The notes: generated by a model from the letters alone, not told the origin. Positions 33,501-41,558 are shown, counted from the stretch's first letter. The stretch is DNA of 64,000 bases from Micromonospora sp. WMMD1102 (GCF_029626265.1 NZ_JARUBN010000001.1:8559001-8623000); one strand, 5' to 3'. Made by a program: numbers and translations.

Positions 33501-34931
33501 ATAGCCGAGCGCAAACGCTGGCACGCCGACCCGGTGCTGGCCAGCGTCCGCGCCGAGCTGATCACCCTGCTCGCCGAGAGCGGTCGGGTGATGGAGGCTA
33601 CCGAGCTGGCCACCGCGTTGCTGGTACGACGCGGATCGGGGGAAGACTTCGAACCGGTACGCCGGGCGGTGGCCCTTGCCGTGGTCCGGGCGGCCGTCGA
33701 GATCGACCCGCTCGCGGACGAGCCGAGATTCGCCGTACGGCGGCACGGTGATCCGTCGCCGGAGAGCCGGAACCGCGACCGGCTGCTGATCGCCCTAGAG
33801 GTGGCGGCCGACGAGTCACCCGACACCCCGTCCGCGCCGGCGCTGCTCGACCTGGCCGACGCGCTCGGCAAGGCGGCGGACCGGCTCGCCGAGCTGGAGG
33901 TGCTGCCGAGCCCGGCGACGGTGCTGCGCGAGCTGGCCGCCGTCACCGTGGGCGAGCAGGGCTTCCGGCTCGACGACCGGCGGATGGTGCAGTTGGCGGC
34001 GGTGGCTTCGGCGCGGGCGGCGGCCTCGCCCCGGCTGGAGATCTATCCGCGTGATCTCGATCCGGTGCGGGCACTGCGGCTGACCCAGGCCGGCCTGGTG
34101 CCGCCGTCGACCACCCAGCGGCGTGCCGAACTGCGCGAGAAGGACATCCAGCAGCGGGTCGCCGCACGGTTTCCGGAGATGCCGCCGCTGCCCGGCCATC
34201 CCCGGCTGGGGCACCTGCTCGCCGAGGCGGGCTTTCCGCTGATCTACCGGAACGGGGCCTATCACGCCCGGCCGGGGACCGGCTCGTCGACCAGGATGTC
34301 GTCGCAGCAGCGGCGGTCGACCGACAGCAGGATGACGATGTGGAACGCGGCCTCACCGGAGTTGGCCGCCGCGTTCCGGGCCGAGCAGCAGCTCAGCCGT
34401 ACCGGTGAGGAGGGCGGGTTCCGGGCGTTGACGGTGCGCACCGACCGGTATCCGGCCGCTCAGCACGAGCTGGTCCACCGGCTGAACGCGCGTCCGTGCA
34501 ATGTGGCGGGACGGTTCCTGGCGCAGCTGCGTACCCTGGTCGAAGCCCGGCCGAAGCCGACCTGGAAGACGGTGCTCGCCGCCGACGCGGCCGACCCGAA
34601 CTCGCGGGACGCGTTGAAGCTCGCCGAGTTCGCCACCCGGACCTGGCAGCAGCTCCGGCCGGAGCTGCTGGCCCTGCCGGACCCGCGGCTGCCGCTGCTG
34701 CTCTTCGACGCCGCGCCGCTGGCCCGGTACGGCGCGATGGAGCTGCTGGAGGAGTTGGCGGACCTGGCCCGGGGTGGGGCGGGGGCGGTGTGGCTGCTCT
34801 GCCCGATGGAGGATCCGGGGCAGCTTCCCCGGCTCGACGCCACGGTGGTGCCGGTGGCCCAGGACGAGTGGGTGACGCTGCCGGACGCCTGGGTGGCGAA
34901 CGAACACCGGAACGGCCGCCCGCCGCGGTGA
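30501..34931 (+). CDS. pglW: BREX type 2 serine/threonine kinase PglW
   Basis: A 1476-codon protein. The N-terminal NERD nuclease-related domain (about residues 15-130: EIDLLVAARAGLYLIEIKSLHG) is followed by a first kinase-like domain with a degenerate catalytic loop (LYHRSLSARGVLV, Ser instead of Asp). A second kinase domain then has P-loop LGTGSTSRAFLAE, catalytic HRDIKPDN (His655-Asp657) and DFS (Asp679) in place of DFG. A helix-hairpin-helix segment (VGDLLGLGSKQLFTLPGLGAKTRGEL) and a long C-terminal region follow. Domain order and size match PglW of the phage growth limitation/BREX-2 system, in which the kinase is needed for phage resistance. pglX and pglY lie further downstream on the same strand, separated by inserted gene blocks. 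Confidence 0.93.
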   Translation: MQDARWTTITPSQFDHERAALEHIRRLLPDAEPYRAWSNFTFTADTGHVYEIDLLVAARAGLYLIEIKSLHGRLTNSGPNWIADNQRDNRGSVRTFDNPLHLADLKAKRLRSLLDRQAAKQKLKVRVPFIQGAVFLSAPDLQVQLDEHQLHGVYGPEPHPGQPAGPLPGIWSDLLGALPRDERRQVTPEVSRALPRLLREVGIARSRRYEQVGSWQLQAKPFDVGPTWQDHLAEHAQFAHEQRRIRIYLLERNSAKAERASIERAARREMIALHGISHPGIVQVDTMEPHEGGPALIFRHDPRAVRLDHFMAQYGERLDVGTRIGMVRQLVEAIGYAHGRRLYHRSLSARGVLVRPGHRQRGEPEEAAWLRPQLQISDWQAATRGPDSVGGSADALRISPSSRLGPHLERSAEAYLAPELSAPAPDPVALDVFGLGTLAYLLLSGQPPAASRAELLARLAKEDGLRPSSTVDSVSEFMDELVQAATAPVPARRLASVAELLEMLQLVEEEFTAPPAVAEEQIDVLEAKLGDTVLDWQIRKKLGTGSTSRAFLAENTRTGALEVLKVALSDEKAARLSHEAQVLRGLHKDSRVIRLAREEPIEVPPRWMIVLEHAGEKTLARKLREDGRLTVDELETYSDYLFGAVDHLQGEGVFHRDIKPDNIAIRIRPNRTRQLVLFDFSLAALPVDEIEAGTPRYLDPFLGTTTRPVYDEQAERYAVAVTLHEMASGEIPVWGDDLTNPLHTEGPPVLAVEAFDPAIRSALVGFFHRALHRDAGQRHASLKEMRDAWQQVFRQSDHTAPVGSEHPAGSEHPDVEVETTVADRDEAAARATRATVLEASGLTPRAVSAAHRLDATTVGDLLGLGSKQLFTLPGLGAKTRGELQQRLREWRGRLGEQESGPAPSRNRAEARAEIAAETVRADERSGADGRSPADLARIGLDAVTAFLVPQHPNQKQVEAVRLLLGLPDEAGALPDLPPWPLQSQVAKRVGVTPGRVAQYLIAERKRWHADPVLASVRAELITLLAESGRVMEATELATALLVRRGSGEDFEPVRRAVALAVVRAAVEIDPLADEPRFAVRRHGDPSPESRNRDRLLIALEVAADESPDTPSAPALLDLADALGKAADRLAELEVLPSPATVLRELAAVTVGEQGFRLDDRRMVQLAAVASARAAASPRLEIYPRDLDPVRALRLTQAGLVPPSTTQRRAELREKDIQQRVAARFPEMPPLPGHPRLGHLLAEAGFPLIYRNGAYHARPGTGSSTRMSSQQRRSTDSRMTMWNAASPELAAAFRAEQQLSRTGEEGGFRALTVRTDRYPAAQHELVHRLNARPCNVAGRFLAQLRTLVEARPKPTWKTVLAADAADPNSRDALKLAEFATRTWQQLRPELLALPDPRLPLLLFDAAPLARYGAMELLEELADLARGGAGAVWLLCPMEDPGQLPRLDATVVPVAQDEWVTLPDAWVANEHRNGRPPR

Positions 34932-35140
34932 AGTTGACCGTCTACCTTGTCGGCGACATCGACATGGATCGGCTGCGAGCTGTGCTCTCCGGCTGGCTCG
35001 GAAAGCATGAACCTACCCTGACCATCCTGTTCGTCGCCGGACTCGTCGGTTCCAGCTTTCGGGCCCGGCCCGGTGAGGGGTTTCGAAAGATTCTCATCGC
35101 TGTCCTCGGTCATTGGCTTCGTCGACGAGATCCGCTGTAG
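34928..35140 (+). pseudogene. RidA-like C-terminal fragment after pglW
   Basis: GTG 34928 overlaps the pglW stop (GTGA) and opens a 70-codon frame. Its first part, VKLTVYLVGDIDMDRLRAVL then GWLGKHEPTLTILFVAGL, resembles the C-terminal half of RidA/YjgF-family proteins (KVTVYL.D..D...V, PA.T...V..L). The N-terminal half is missing and the end drifts into unrelated sequence, so this looks like a remnant at the edge of the inserted block rather than a working gene. Confidence 0.45.
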
Positions 35141-35186
35141 CCCTGCTGGTCTGTCACTTCGGCCGCCTAGGGCGGTGGGGGCTGGA

Positions 35187-35903
35187 TCAGTTCGGGCCGG
35201 TACGGGAGAGATGGGCCACGGCCTCCTCGGTGATGGATTCCACGAACTCTCGAAGGAAGGCGAGAACCTGCTCGACCTGCGGCGTAGTTGCCCGAGCATG
35301 CAGGTCCGTACTGATGAGAAGGTTCCCGTGCCGGAGTTCGTAGATGACCTCTACCGCGGCAGCGTCGAGATTCTCAATGCTCGGGTACTCTTTTGGATCC
35401 ATCGGGAGCATCAACTGGACGTAGACTCCTTCGTCCCACCAGCCACTGATCTGCTGGGATGACGCACCGAACTGGCCGGCCCGTTCATGAGTTCTCAGCG
35501 AGAACACCTTCGACTTGTGGTCGCGTTCGGCATCCTCGTGGGTCGGGTACGTGCTCAGACTGACGGTGCCCCTCGGCTCGAATTTGCCGATCCCGGTGCG
35601 GAAGCGATCACTCTCGTCATAGGCACTGACGCCACAGCTCAGGTAGACGTAGCTACCACGAGTGTCGAACTTTACTGTCGGATCGTCTGAGGATCTGAGT
35701 TTCAGACCGGACCCTGCCGCGACCTCCCCCATCTTCATACCCTCGCACGTGTCAGCGGTTGGCTGCCCATACGTCACGCGTGGTTCTTGGGTCTTGGTCG
35801 GCTCCGGGCCGGAATCGCATCCGCTCATGACGAGGGCGCTCACAGCGGCCAGTGCTGCCCAGCGTCGAGCGATGGGATAGCGGGTCCGACGGCGCACGTG
35901 CAT
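35187..35903 (-). CDS. Lipoprotein of unknown function (DUF3558-like context)
   Basis: About 238 codons. A basic N-terminus and hydrophobic helix end in lipobox VMSGC, followed by an exported domain with a conserved-looking CEGMKMGEVAAGSGL, CGVSAYD and SLSTYPTHEDAERD. I chose ATG 35903, 8 bases after GGAG; ATG 35921 would overlap the preceding stop (ATGA). It is the last gene of a minus-strand set with two helical type VII-like proteins, so it may be an envelope partner or immunity-type lipoprotein for a secreted product. No specific function is readable. Confidence 0.7.
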   Translation of the reverse strand: MHVRRRTRYPIARRWAALAAVSALVMSGCDSGPEPTKTQEPRVTYGQPTADTCEGMKMGEVAAGSGLKLRSSDDPTVKFDTRGSYVYLSCGVSAYDESDRFRTGIGKFEPRGTVSLSTYPTHEDAERDHKSKVFSLRTHERAGQFGASSQQISGWWDEGVYVQLMLPMDPKEYPSIENLDAAAVEVIYELRHGNLLISTDLHARATTPQVEQVLAFLREFVESITEEAVAHLSRTGPN

Positions 35904-35917
35904 GCCGACAACTCCGT

Positions 35918-37030
35918 TCATCGGGCCTGCGGTAGATAGAAACCACTGCTGTTGGTGCCGTCGAGCAGCCGGGGCTGCGGGGGCACCAAACGTCCGTCCT
36001 TGCCGTCCGGGGCATACCGAATCACGTCCATCCGGGCGAGCACGGTCTGCACGTCGTCGTTGAGGGCGTAGTACTGCCTCTCCGAGTTTCCATCGATCAG
36101 AGTGATGGCATCGGTCAGGGCGTGGAGTAGTTCTTCGGCGGTGCCTCCGGTCAGGGCATGCTCATCCATGGGGTTTGGAGCTGCGCCGCTCGTAACTGCA
36201 GAGGTGGCGGCGCTGGCCATGTCGAGGCTGTTGGCCCAGAGATCCCGGCCCTTTGCCATGGGTACGAAGGCGCTGACGATGATCATGGCGTGCTTGGTGG
36301 ACTGTTCCTGCTGCTGCGCTGCCGCCTGCTGGGGGCGTCGGCGTAGCTGCTCCAGGAGCGCTTCGCGGGTGGCGTGCAGCACGTTCATCAGGCTCTGCTG
36401 GGTGAGGTCGACAGTCGCGTGCGCGGCCTCCAAGCCGGCGACGAGCGAGGCGAGCATCCGATGATGACTTGCCAAGGTGTGCTCGAACGGGTCGTAGAAG
36501 TTGCCGGCAAAATCATCGGCCGCCTCACCAGACCAGTTACCCAGGGTGTGCCGCAGCTTGCCGAAGTCGTGGGGCACGAAGTCTTCCAACCGGGCCAGTG
36601 CGTCCCGCACCGGTTGGACGATGTCGTTGAGATAGACGGATCCGGTGGGATGCGCCAGCGGCTTGACCATCGTTCTGATCGAGTCCATGTTGTCCGACGC
36701 CCACCCTGCCGCTTTTGTCTTGAACTCGTCAATCTGCTTCTGGATCACCTCCTCTATCGAATCCTGCCAGATCAGGCGTGGTGGGAAGGGCGGCGGCACG
36801 CGCCACATACGGCTGAACGAGACAGTCCCGGTGAAGTCCACCTTGATCCAGGAACCGGGGGCGCTCCCGAGAGCGGCTATCTCGGCGAAGATGTCGAACG
36901 CACTGGACTCGATATCTTGCATGTACGCGAAGACCTGGTCGATGTAGTGCAACTCGGCCAGGTAGGTGCCGATTTCGTTGAGGTACTGGTGCATCTGGCG
37001 ATAGTCGAAGGGGATCGAGTTGTCGACCAT
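35918..37030 (-). CDS. Type VII secretion-like helical protein
   Basis: A 370-codon, mainly helical protein. Around residue 170 it has LGNWSGEAADDFAGNFYDPFEHTLASHHRML, a WxG turn between helices as in WXG100/ESX proteins; preceding and following helices are amphipathic. No signal peptide or membrane helix is present. The C-terminal about 120 residues show no toxin motif I can name. ATG 37030 follows GGGAG. It sits 21 bases after the 165-codon WXG-like gene and overlaps or abuts the lipoprotein gene, implying one operon of an ESX-associated effector or structural set. Confidence 0.65.
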   Translation of the reverse strand: MVDNSIPFDYRQMHQYLNEIGTYLAELHYIDQVFAYMQDIESSAFDIFAEIAALGSAPGSWIKVDFTGTVSFSRMWRVPPPFPPRLIWQDSIEEVIQKQIDEFKTKAAGWASDNMDSIRTMVKPLAHPTGSVYLNDIVQPVRDALARLEDFVPHDFGKLRHTLGNWSGEAADDFAGNFYDPFEHTLASHHRMLASLVAGLEAAHATVDLTQQSLMNVLHATREALLEQLRRRPQQAAAQQQEQSTKHAMIIVSAFVPMAKGRDLWANSLDMASAATSAVTSGAAPNPMDEHALTGGTAEELLHALTDAITLIDGNSERQYYALNDDVQTVLARMDVIRYAPDGKDGRLVPPQPRLLDGTNSSGFYLPQAR

Positions 37031-37051
37031 GGCGTCTCCCGTCTGGCCAGG

Positions 37052-37549
37052 TCAGTCAACGACGTTGCGGGGAATGCGGGGATCTGCCAGGGGTGGATCC
37101 CCAGGGGCCGGGGGATCGGGCGGGGCGAGGGCGGGACGCTGGTAGTCCGAGGCGTTGTTGCCCAGGAGCCGGCTGAACTCATTGGCAGCCGCCTCGTCCG
37201 TGGCCGCGTACCGGTCGGCGATCGTGACCAGCGCGGCGCCGACCTCCGACATCCGCAGCGAGGTCAACCGCAGCACGTCCTGCACCTCGGCGCGCAACTC
37301 CAGCAGACGCTGCTGGGCCGGACCGATGCCTCGGTCGGGCAGATGGAACTGCCCTTCCATCGCCCCGGCCGTCCGGTGGACGATCACGGCCACGTCGGCG
37401 TAGGTCTTGGCGATCTGGGGCAACTCGTTGCGGCCGGCCCGGTAGAGGTAGTAGAGGTGGGCACCGAGTTCCCTGCCCGAGCCCACGTCGCCGACGCTGG
37501 CGTCAGCCCCTCGATACTCCGGCCGCCACCCAGGCTCGGTTGTCTCCAT
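37052..37549 (-). CDS. Small type VII secretion-associated helical protein
   Basis: A 165-codon protein with helices around GAHLYYLYRAGRNELPQIAKTYADVAVIVHRTAGAMEG and LLELRAEVQDVLRLTSLRMSEVGAALVTIADRYAATDEAAANEF. The latter resembles the C-terminal helix of ESX/PE-like proteins (YxxxD/E-type motif YAATDEAAANEF). A Pro-rich tail follows. The ATG 37549 promoter lies in a 134-bp segment that is duplicated at 38.7-38.9 kb. Confidence 0.6.
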   Translation of the reverse strand: METTEPGWRPEYRGADASVGDVGSGRELGAHLYYLYRAGRNELPQIAKTYADVAVIVHRTAGAMEGQFHLPDRGIGPAQQRLLELRAEVQDVLRLTSLRMSEVGAALVTIADRYAATDEAAANEFSRLLGNNASDYQRPALAPPDPPAPGDPPLADPRIPRNVVD

Positions 37550-37645
37550 GATCCGATTACCCCCGGTTGCAGGTGAATTTGCTTCGGAGGTTATAGCACG
37601 ATGGGCGACTATCTCGTCACGCTACAGTCGGAAACCTGTGGATAA
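37512..37645. repeat. Direct repeat copy A: promoter and first codons of the 37549 gene
   Basis: This segment is an imperfect duplicate (132-134 bp) of 38724-38855. Shared blocks include GGCTCGGT-GTCTCCA, GGTTATAGCACGA, CTCGTCAC and GGAACCTGTGGATA (with one substitution). It holds the first dozen codons of the 37549 gene and its promoter; read on the minus strand, TGCTATAACC could be an extended -10. TGTGGATAA at 37637-37645 is the complement of a consensus DnaA box. Confidence 0.8.
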
Positions 37646-37784
37646 CCTCGAGTCAACAGACTGTCCTACCCGAGCTGGCATCGTCGCCACGGTAAGGCGG
37701 TCCGCCATCATGGTCCGGCCGGGTCCAGCAATCCTGGCTATCCTCCGACCGCGGGCGGGGTCGCCCAACTATCCGGTGATCCTG

Positions 37785-38660
37785 TCAGTTGACAGGCTGA
37801 AACGGGCCCGGAGGTAAGCCACTGCTCGGAGCCACATCACAGTAGACGTTGACCTCGGTACGGGCCAGGTCCGCATCGGGCAGCCTGCTGCCGAAAACCA
37901 GCGCCCGTGGGCTGAAGTCGCCTGCCGCGCAGAAATCAGCTTCTCGGGTACCGTCGAACGCCCCGCCGACCACCGCTCCGGCTGCATTGCGGAACACCAT
38001 GCTCATGCCCCGGCCGCCAAGGGCACGGCAGGCGTTGGAGTTTGCTGCCAGGCGCACGGTGACGAGATCGTCCTCCGCCAGCGGCGGCTGTGTGGGGTCG
38101 GGTTGTGCGCTGATCGCCGGGAACGTCCCCGTGTCGGTCTCCGGAATCCATTGGGTCCGGAACAGGTCGAGGTGGGCTCGGGCGACTTGAAGCCAGATGC
38201 CTGTCCGGCGGAAGTTCGTCGAGTTGAGCGACGCATAGGTGCCGACTACCGCACGCTCACCGGGCCGGATGATCGGAATCTCGAAGTGGTAGTGGAACAG
38301 CGCCGGATCGTCGAGCGCATAGTCACCGTCCGCGGCATGGGCTCGGAAGAACGCCCGCGTCCGGTAGGCCACGCGGGAACTCGTATTCTCCAAAACGGCA
38401 CCGATGCTGACCGCGCTGTCGTTCTCGGTCTGTGTGAAGCCGGTGTCGATCACTGTGACGGCACCGCCTGACGGTGCCGCGATCCTCGTCCGGTCGTAAC
38501 GATCGGGAACCGCCAGGGACAACGTCTCGGGCACTTTCGGGTACGGGCAGGCCGCGGTCTTTGGCTTGTCGTCCGGCTGCTGTGCCCACCACACGCCCGC
38601 CGCAGTCAACAGCAGCACCATTACGGACGTGCTGGCGATGACGATCGTGCGGCGCGTCAC
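37785..38660 (-). CDS. Membrane-anchored exported protein, unknown function
   Basis: A 291-codon protein: basic start, one membrane helix (IVIASTSVMVLLLTAAGVWW), then an exported beta-rich domain (ACPYPKVPETLSL, TVIDTGFTQTENDSAVSIGAVLENTSSRVAYRTRAFF). The NDSAVSIGAVLENTS pattern resembles exported immunoglobulin-like (DUF4352-type) domains. GTG 38660 follows GGGGA and overlaps the stop of a small remnant ORF (GTGA). It is separated from the type VII-like genes by a 235-base gap. Confidence 0.7.
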   Translation of the reverse strand: MTRRTIVIASTSVMVLLLTAAGVWWAQQPDDKPKTAACPYPKVPETLSLAVPDRYDRTRIAAPSGGAVTVIDTGFTQTENDSAVSIGAVLENTSSRVAYRTRAFFRAHAADGDYALDDPALFHYHFEIPIIRPGERAVVGTYASLNSTNFRRTGIWLQVARAHLDLFRTQWIPETDTGTFPAISAQPDPTQPPLAEDDLVTVRLAANSNACRALGGRGMSMVFRNAAGAVVGGAFDGTREADFCAAGDFSPRALVFGSRLPDADLARTEVNVYCDVAPSSGLPPGPFQPVN

Positions 38661-38761
38661 TGGCTTCCCCGCATCCTCAGCAGGTTGCCCGAGCCGAGAC
38701 CTCGGACGCGGACGTCGTCGCCACGATACGCAGACCGCCAGCCCGGCTCGGTGGTCTCCAA
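38657..38761 (-). pseudogene. Remnant 5' end of the 37549-type gene
   Basis: Within repeat copy B a TTG-started frame encodes LETTEPGWRSAYRGDDVRV, corresponding to METTEPGWRPEYRGADASV at the start of the intact gene, then GLGSGNLLRMRGSQ and a stop that overlaps the GTG of the downstream gene. The ATG of the intact gene is TTG here. It is a vestige left by duplication of the promoter region and may now serve only to deliver ribosomes to the 38660 gene. Confidence 0.6.
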
Positions 38762-38855
38762 GATCCGGCTCCCCCGATTGAGGCGAATTTGCCTCGAAGG
38801 TTATAGCACGAAGAGCGATTGCCTCGTCACTCCAGGGTCGGGAACCTGTGGATAG
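38724..38855. repeat. Direct repeat copy B, upstream of the 38660 gene
   Basis: This is the second copy of the promoter/5'-end segment also found at 37512-37645. The ribosome-site-to-promoter part is the best conserved, including GGTTATAGCACGA. The DnaA-box-like nonamer has one substitution (TGTGGATAG). Confidence 0.8.
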
Positions 38856-38885
38856 CGCCGATGCTCCTACCACCCGACCCTCCGA

Positions 38886-40526
38886 TCAGGGTCCGTCCTC
38901 CTGGGTGGTGTTCCAGGTAGTTTCCTCGCCGCCAATCTGCTGGATGAACTGCTGCTCCAGGCTGACGAGGGCAGCGGCGCGTTCCCGGATGAAGTTTTCG
39001 CGGTGATCGGCGAGCAGTTGGGCCAGCGCTGCCGGCGGGATGCCGTGGCTGACCGTCACGGGCCGTAGCAGTTTCAACGGAAGATTGCGCAGAGCGTCGC
39101 GTACGGGGGTGCCGGGCGGGGTGGGTAGGACGATGCGGTTGGCGATGCTGGCGGCGCCCCGGGTTCCGGTGACGATCCGGCGGTAGGCGGCAGGTCCCGA
39201 GCGGGCCAGCAGGTCGACCAGGTCGATCGGCTCACCGTCGAGCCCGTAGCGCTGGCCGAAGTGGTTCAGCTCCCAGAGCAGGAAGGCGCGTACCCGGCCG
39301 TCCTCGGTGTCGAAGCGTTCCGGCAGCGCCTGGGGCGCCTGGCCGGGTAGGCGGAGCGGGGCGCGGCCGGTGGCGTAGGCGCGTATGTGGTGCAGGGCCC
39401 GGCGGAGTTGGAAGGCGTTGCCGCCGACGAAGACCGTCGACCACGAGGTGTTCCAGAACCAGCGGACCAGGTCCCGGCTCTGCGCCCCGTCCGGGTCGGG
39501 GCGGTGGTGGAAGAAGAGCGCGAGCAGCGTGAGCTGCTGCGGGTACGGCACCAGCCAGGCCACCGGCACCCCGGCCTCGTACCGGAGGAACCGCACCGCC
39601 CGGTGCAGGGCGACCTCGGCCTGCCCGACGATCCCGTCGAGAGTGTTGTCGACCCGGTCGGCGAGGGCGGTCCAGCGGGCGCCCTGCACGTCGTCCTCGC
39701 CGGTGATCGCGACGATGGTCTGGAAGACCGGTTCGGCCGCGACGTCCCCGAACCCGCTGTCGGCGATGCTCTCCCGGATCCCGGAGATACGGTCGGTGAG
39801 GGTTTCGGTGTGCTCGGCCTGGTAGGTCAGCGCGGAGACCATCTGGTCCGGGCTGATCTGCCGGCCGCTGCTGTTGACCCGGGAGAACGCCTCGACCGCG
39901 TGCTCCAGGTCGCCGCCGAAGAGCCGGATCACCGGAATCTTGTACGCCTTGATCCGCTGGGCGACCTGCTCGGCCTCGTCGACCAGGGCGTCGGAGGTGT
40001 CGGCGGTGGTCGGGTCGCGGGCGAGTCGGCGGGCGTGCGCGAGGAAGTCCATGGTGCGCAGTACCGCCTGCATCGGGAGCAGGTTGGCGGGCGGGGCATG
40101 CTTTCCCCAGTGCTGGAACAGCAGGTCCCGCTGGTCCGGGGCGCCGAGGGTGCGATAGATCCACCACTGCCGGTCCTGGCCGGTGCCGGCCGGTTCGGGG
40201 CGGTGCACGAGGGTGCCGAAGAGGGTGGAGAGTCGCTGGTGCCCGTCGAGCAGGTAGGCGATCGGGCCGTCCGGGGCGGGCGGGACCTCGATGCCGGCGA
40301 CCCGGTCGAGGCTGGGCAGGGCGCGGCTGGTCTCCCAGACCAGGATGCTGCCGATCGGATAGCCGCGCTCGATGCTGTCGTAGAGGTCGAGCATCTGGTG
40401 CGGCTGCCAGACGTAGGGGCGCTGGAACCGGGGGACCCGGAGCCGGCCGGAGCGGACCTCGTCGAGGAGCTGTTCCAGCAGCAGCACCTCCACTCTGATG
40501 CTGAACTCCTCGGTCCGCACGGCCAT
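38886..40526 (-). CDS. DUF262 (GmrSD N-terminal-type) protein
   Basis: A 546-codon protein with the DUF262 ParB/sulfiredoxin-like core: VPRFQRPYVW (residues 31-40), LYDSIERGYPIGSILVWE, LLDGHQRLSTLFG (92-104) and FSRVNSSGRQISPDQMVSAL. The motifs resemble those of GmrS and BrxU, which couple nucleotide use to cleavage of modified phage DNA. I see no DUF1524 HNH nuclease domain at the C-terminus; instead there is SIANRIVLP, then an HGIPPAALAQLL segment and a final helical ENFIRERAAALVSLEQQFI. It is the last gene of a three-gene minus-strand operon, 45 bases after the TOPRIM-like gene. A nucleic-acid-targeting defence role is inferred. Confidence 0.85.
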   Translation of the reverse strand: MAVRTEEFSIRVEVLLLEQLLDEVRSGRLRVPRFQRPYVWQPHQMLDLYDSIERGYPIGSILVWETSRALPSLDRVAGIEVPPAPDGPIAYLLDGHQRLSTLFGTLVHRPEPAGTGQDRQWWIYRTLGAPDQRDLLFQHWGKHAPPANLLPMQAVLRTMDFLAHARRLARDPTTADTSDALVDEAEQVAQRIKAYKIPVIRLFGGDLEHAVEAFSRVNSSGRQISPDQMVSALTYQAEHTETLTDRISGIRESIADSGFGDVAAEPVFQTIVAITGEDDVQGARWTALADRVDNTLDGIVGQAEVALHRAVRFLRYEAGVPVAWLVPYPQQLTLLALFFHHRPDPDGAQSRDLVRWFWNTSWSTVFVGGNAFQLRRALHHIRAYATGRAPLRLPGQAPQALPERFDTEDGRVRAFLLWELNHFGQRYGLDGEPIDLVDLLARSGPAAYRRIVTGTRGAASIANRIVLPTPPGTPVRDALRNLPLKLLRPVTVSHGIPPAALAQLLADHRENFIRERAAALVSLEQQFIQQIGGEETTWNTTQEDGP

Positions 40527-40571
40527 CCGTTCCCCCTGGTCCCGCTGGTGTGGCAGCTGGTTGTCGTACCG

Positions 40572-41558
40572 TCAGATTCTGCCGGCGATGGTCGCGAGCA
40601 GCGCGCGAAGCTCGGCCACGACGTCCGGCCCGAGCTGGGCGAAGTCGTGCTCGGTGAGCGCCTCACGACAGGTGTGCATCCGGCTCAGCAGGTCGGAACC
40701 GAAGCCGTCGTGCAGGGCGGACCGGGTCCGGTGGTCGAGGTCGGGGAAGAGTTCGGCGTGGGCGCGGGTCGCGTCCGGCGACTTGTGGATCTTGGTGAAG
40801 CCGTGCTTCATGTCGTAGTGACCGCGCTGTTCCGGCGTCAATTGTTTGAGCCGGTCGAGCCGGGCGGACGCCTCGGCGAGTTTGCCGACCCCGGCGAGCA
40901 CCTTGTCGGGTACGTAGTTCTCGGCCTCCCGGCGGACCAGGACGTGCACGCCGATGTCCAGTTCCTTGAGGGTTCTGGCCTTGTCGTGGCTGCCGGTCCG
41001 CTGGCGCGGGATGAGCCGGTCACTGTCGAGGACCGCGACGACCCGGATCACCCGGCGGAAGCGGTTGCCGGCGGCCAGCGCCGCCTTCATCAGGTCACTG
41101 CCGCCGCCGTGCCCGATCTCGACCCAGCGGTTGCGGAACGCGGTAAGGATCCGCTCATGATTGAGTACGTAGGCGACGGTCTCCAGGAAATGGCCGTCGG
41201 ATTCCTGGTTCTCCACCACGATCACCGCACGCTGGCACAGATCATCGGAGTAGTCGGCGAGGTTGGCCCGGGACACGGTCACCGGTTCGGTGGTCGCCTG
41301 GGTGGTGCCGGTCCAGGCGTTGACGGCCACGGCCGCGTCCTCGGCGAGCGCGGTGTAGGTGCCGGCGAGCTTCGGCAGGTGGCTCGACACGAAGTCGCGT
41401 ACCGCGGCGACGACGGCCACGTCCGCGACGACCCACTCGTGCCGCTCCTCGGCGAAGCAGCGCAGCAGGTCGTAGACGCGGTGCAGGTCCGCCAGGGAGT
41501 ACGGTCCGGTGCGGTCGTCGGTGTCGGCGAAGACCTCCGGGGCCAGCTCAACCCGCAC
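40572..41558 (-). CDS. TOPRIM/OLD-like (DUF4435-like) protein
   Basis: A 328-codon protein with a TOPRIM-like pattern in its middle: VIVVENQESDG (Glu116), VVAVLDSDR (Asp178, Asp180), then VHVLVRREAENYVPD with the ENY found in OLD-type and DUF4435 nucleases. The first 100 residues and the C-terminal helical part are not recognised. The start GTG 41558 overlaps the ATPase gene by 11 bases. A TOPRIM partner encoded beside an SMC-like ATPase recalls split OLD systems (PARIS AriA/AriB; compare fused GajA). Assignment is by motif only; a profile search would settle it. Confidence 0.6.
   Translation of the reverse strand: MRVELAPEVFADTDDRTGPYSLADLHRVYDLLRCFAEERHEWVVADVAVVAAVRDFVSSHLPKLAGTYTALAEDAAVAVNAWTGTTQATTEPVTVSRANLADYSDDLCQRAVIVVENQESDGHFLETVAYVLNHERILTAFRNRWVEIGHGGGSDLMKAALAAGNRFRRVIRVVAVLDSDRLIPRQRTGSHDKARTLKELDIGVHVLVRREAENYVPDKVLAGVGKLAEASARLDRLKQLTPEQRGHYDMKHGFTKIHKSPDATRAHAELFPDLDHRTRSALHDGFGSDLLSRMHTCREALTEHDFAQLGPDVVAELRALLATIAGRI

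Noticed and set aside
31014..33746. 910-codon open frame on the minus strand opposite pglW
   Set aside because: It is a high-GC antisense shadow with low-complexity Arg/Leu/Gln content and no motifs, and it lies entirely within a gene with strong kinase and NERD signatures.
37637..37645. Consensus DnaA-box sequence as a possible replication origin
   Set aside because: One perfect nonamer plus one imperfect copy in a duplicated promoter segment, without a box cluster, an AT-rich unwinding region or dnaA/dnaN nearby. Most likely coincidental.
37548..37817. 89-codon plus-strand ORF upstream of the type VII-like genes
   Set aside because: It overlaps the start and promoter of a better-supported minus-strand gene, lacks a ribosome site and has no recognisable features.
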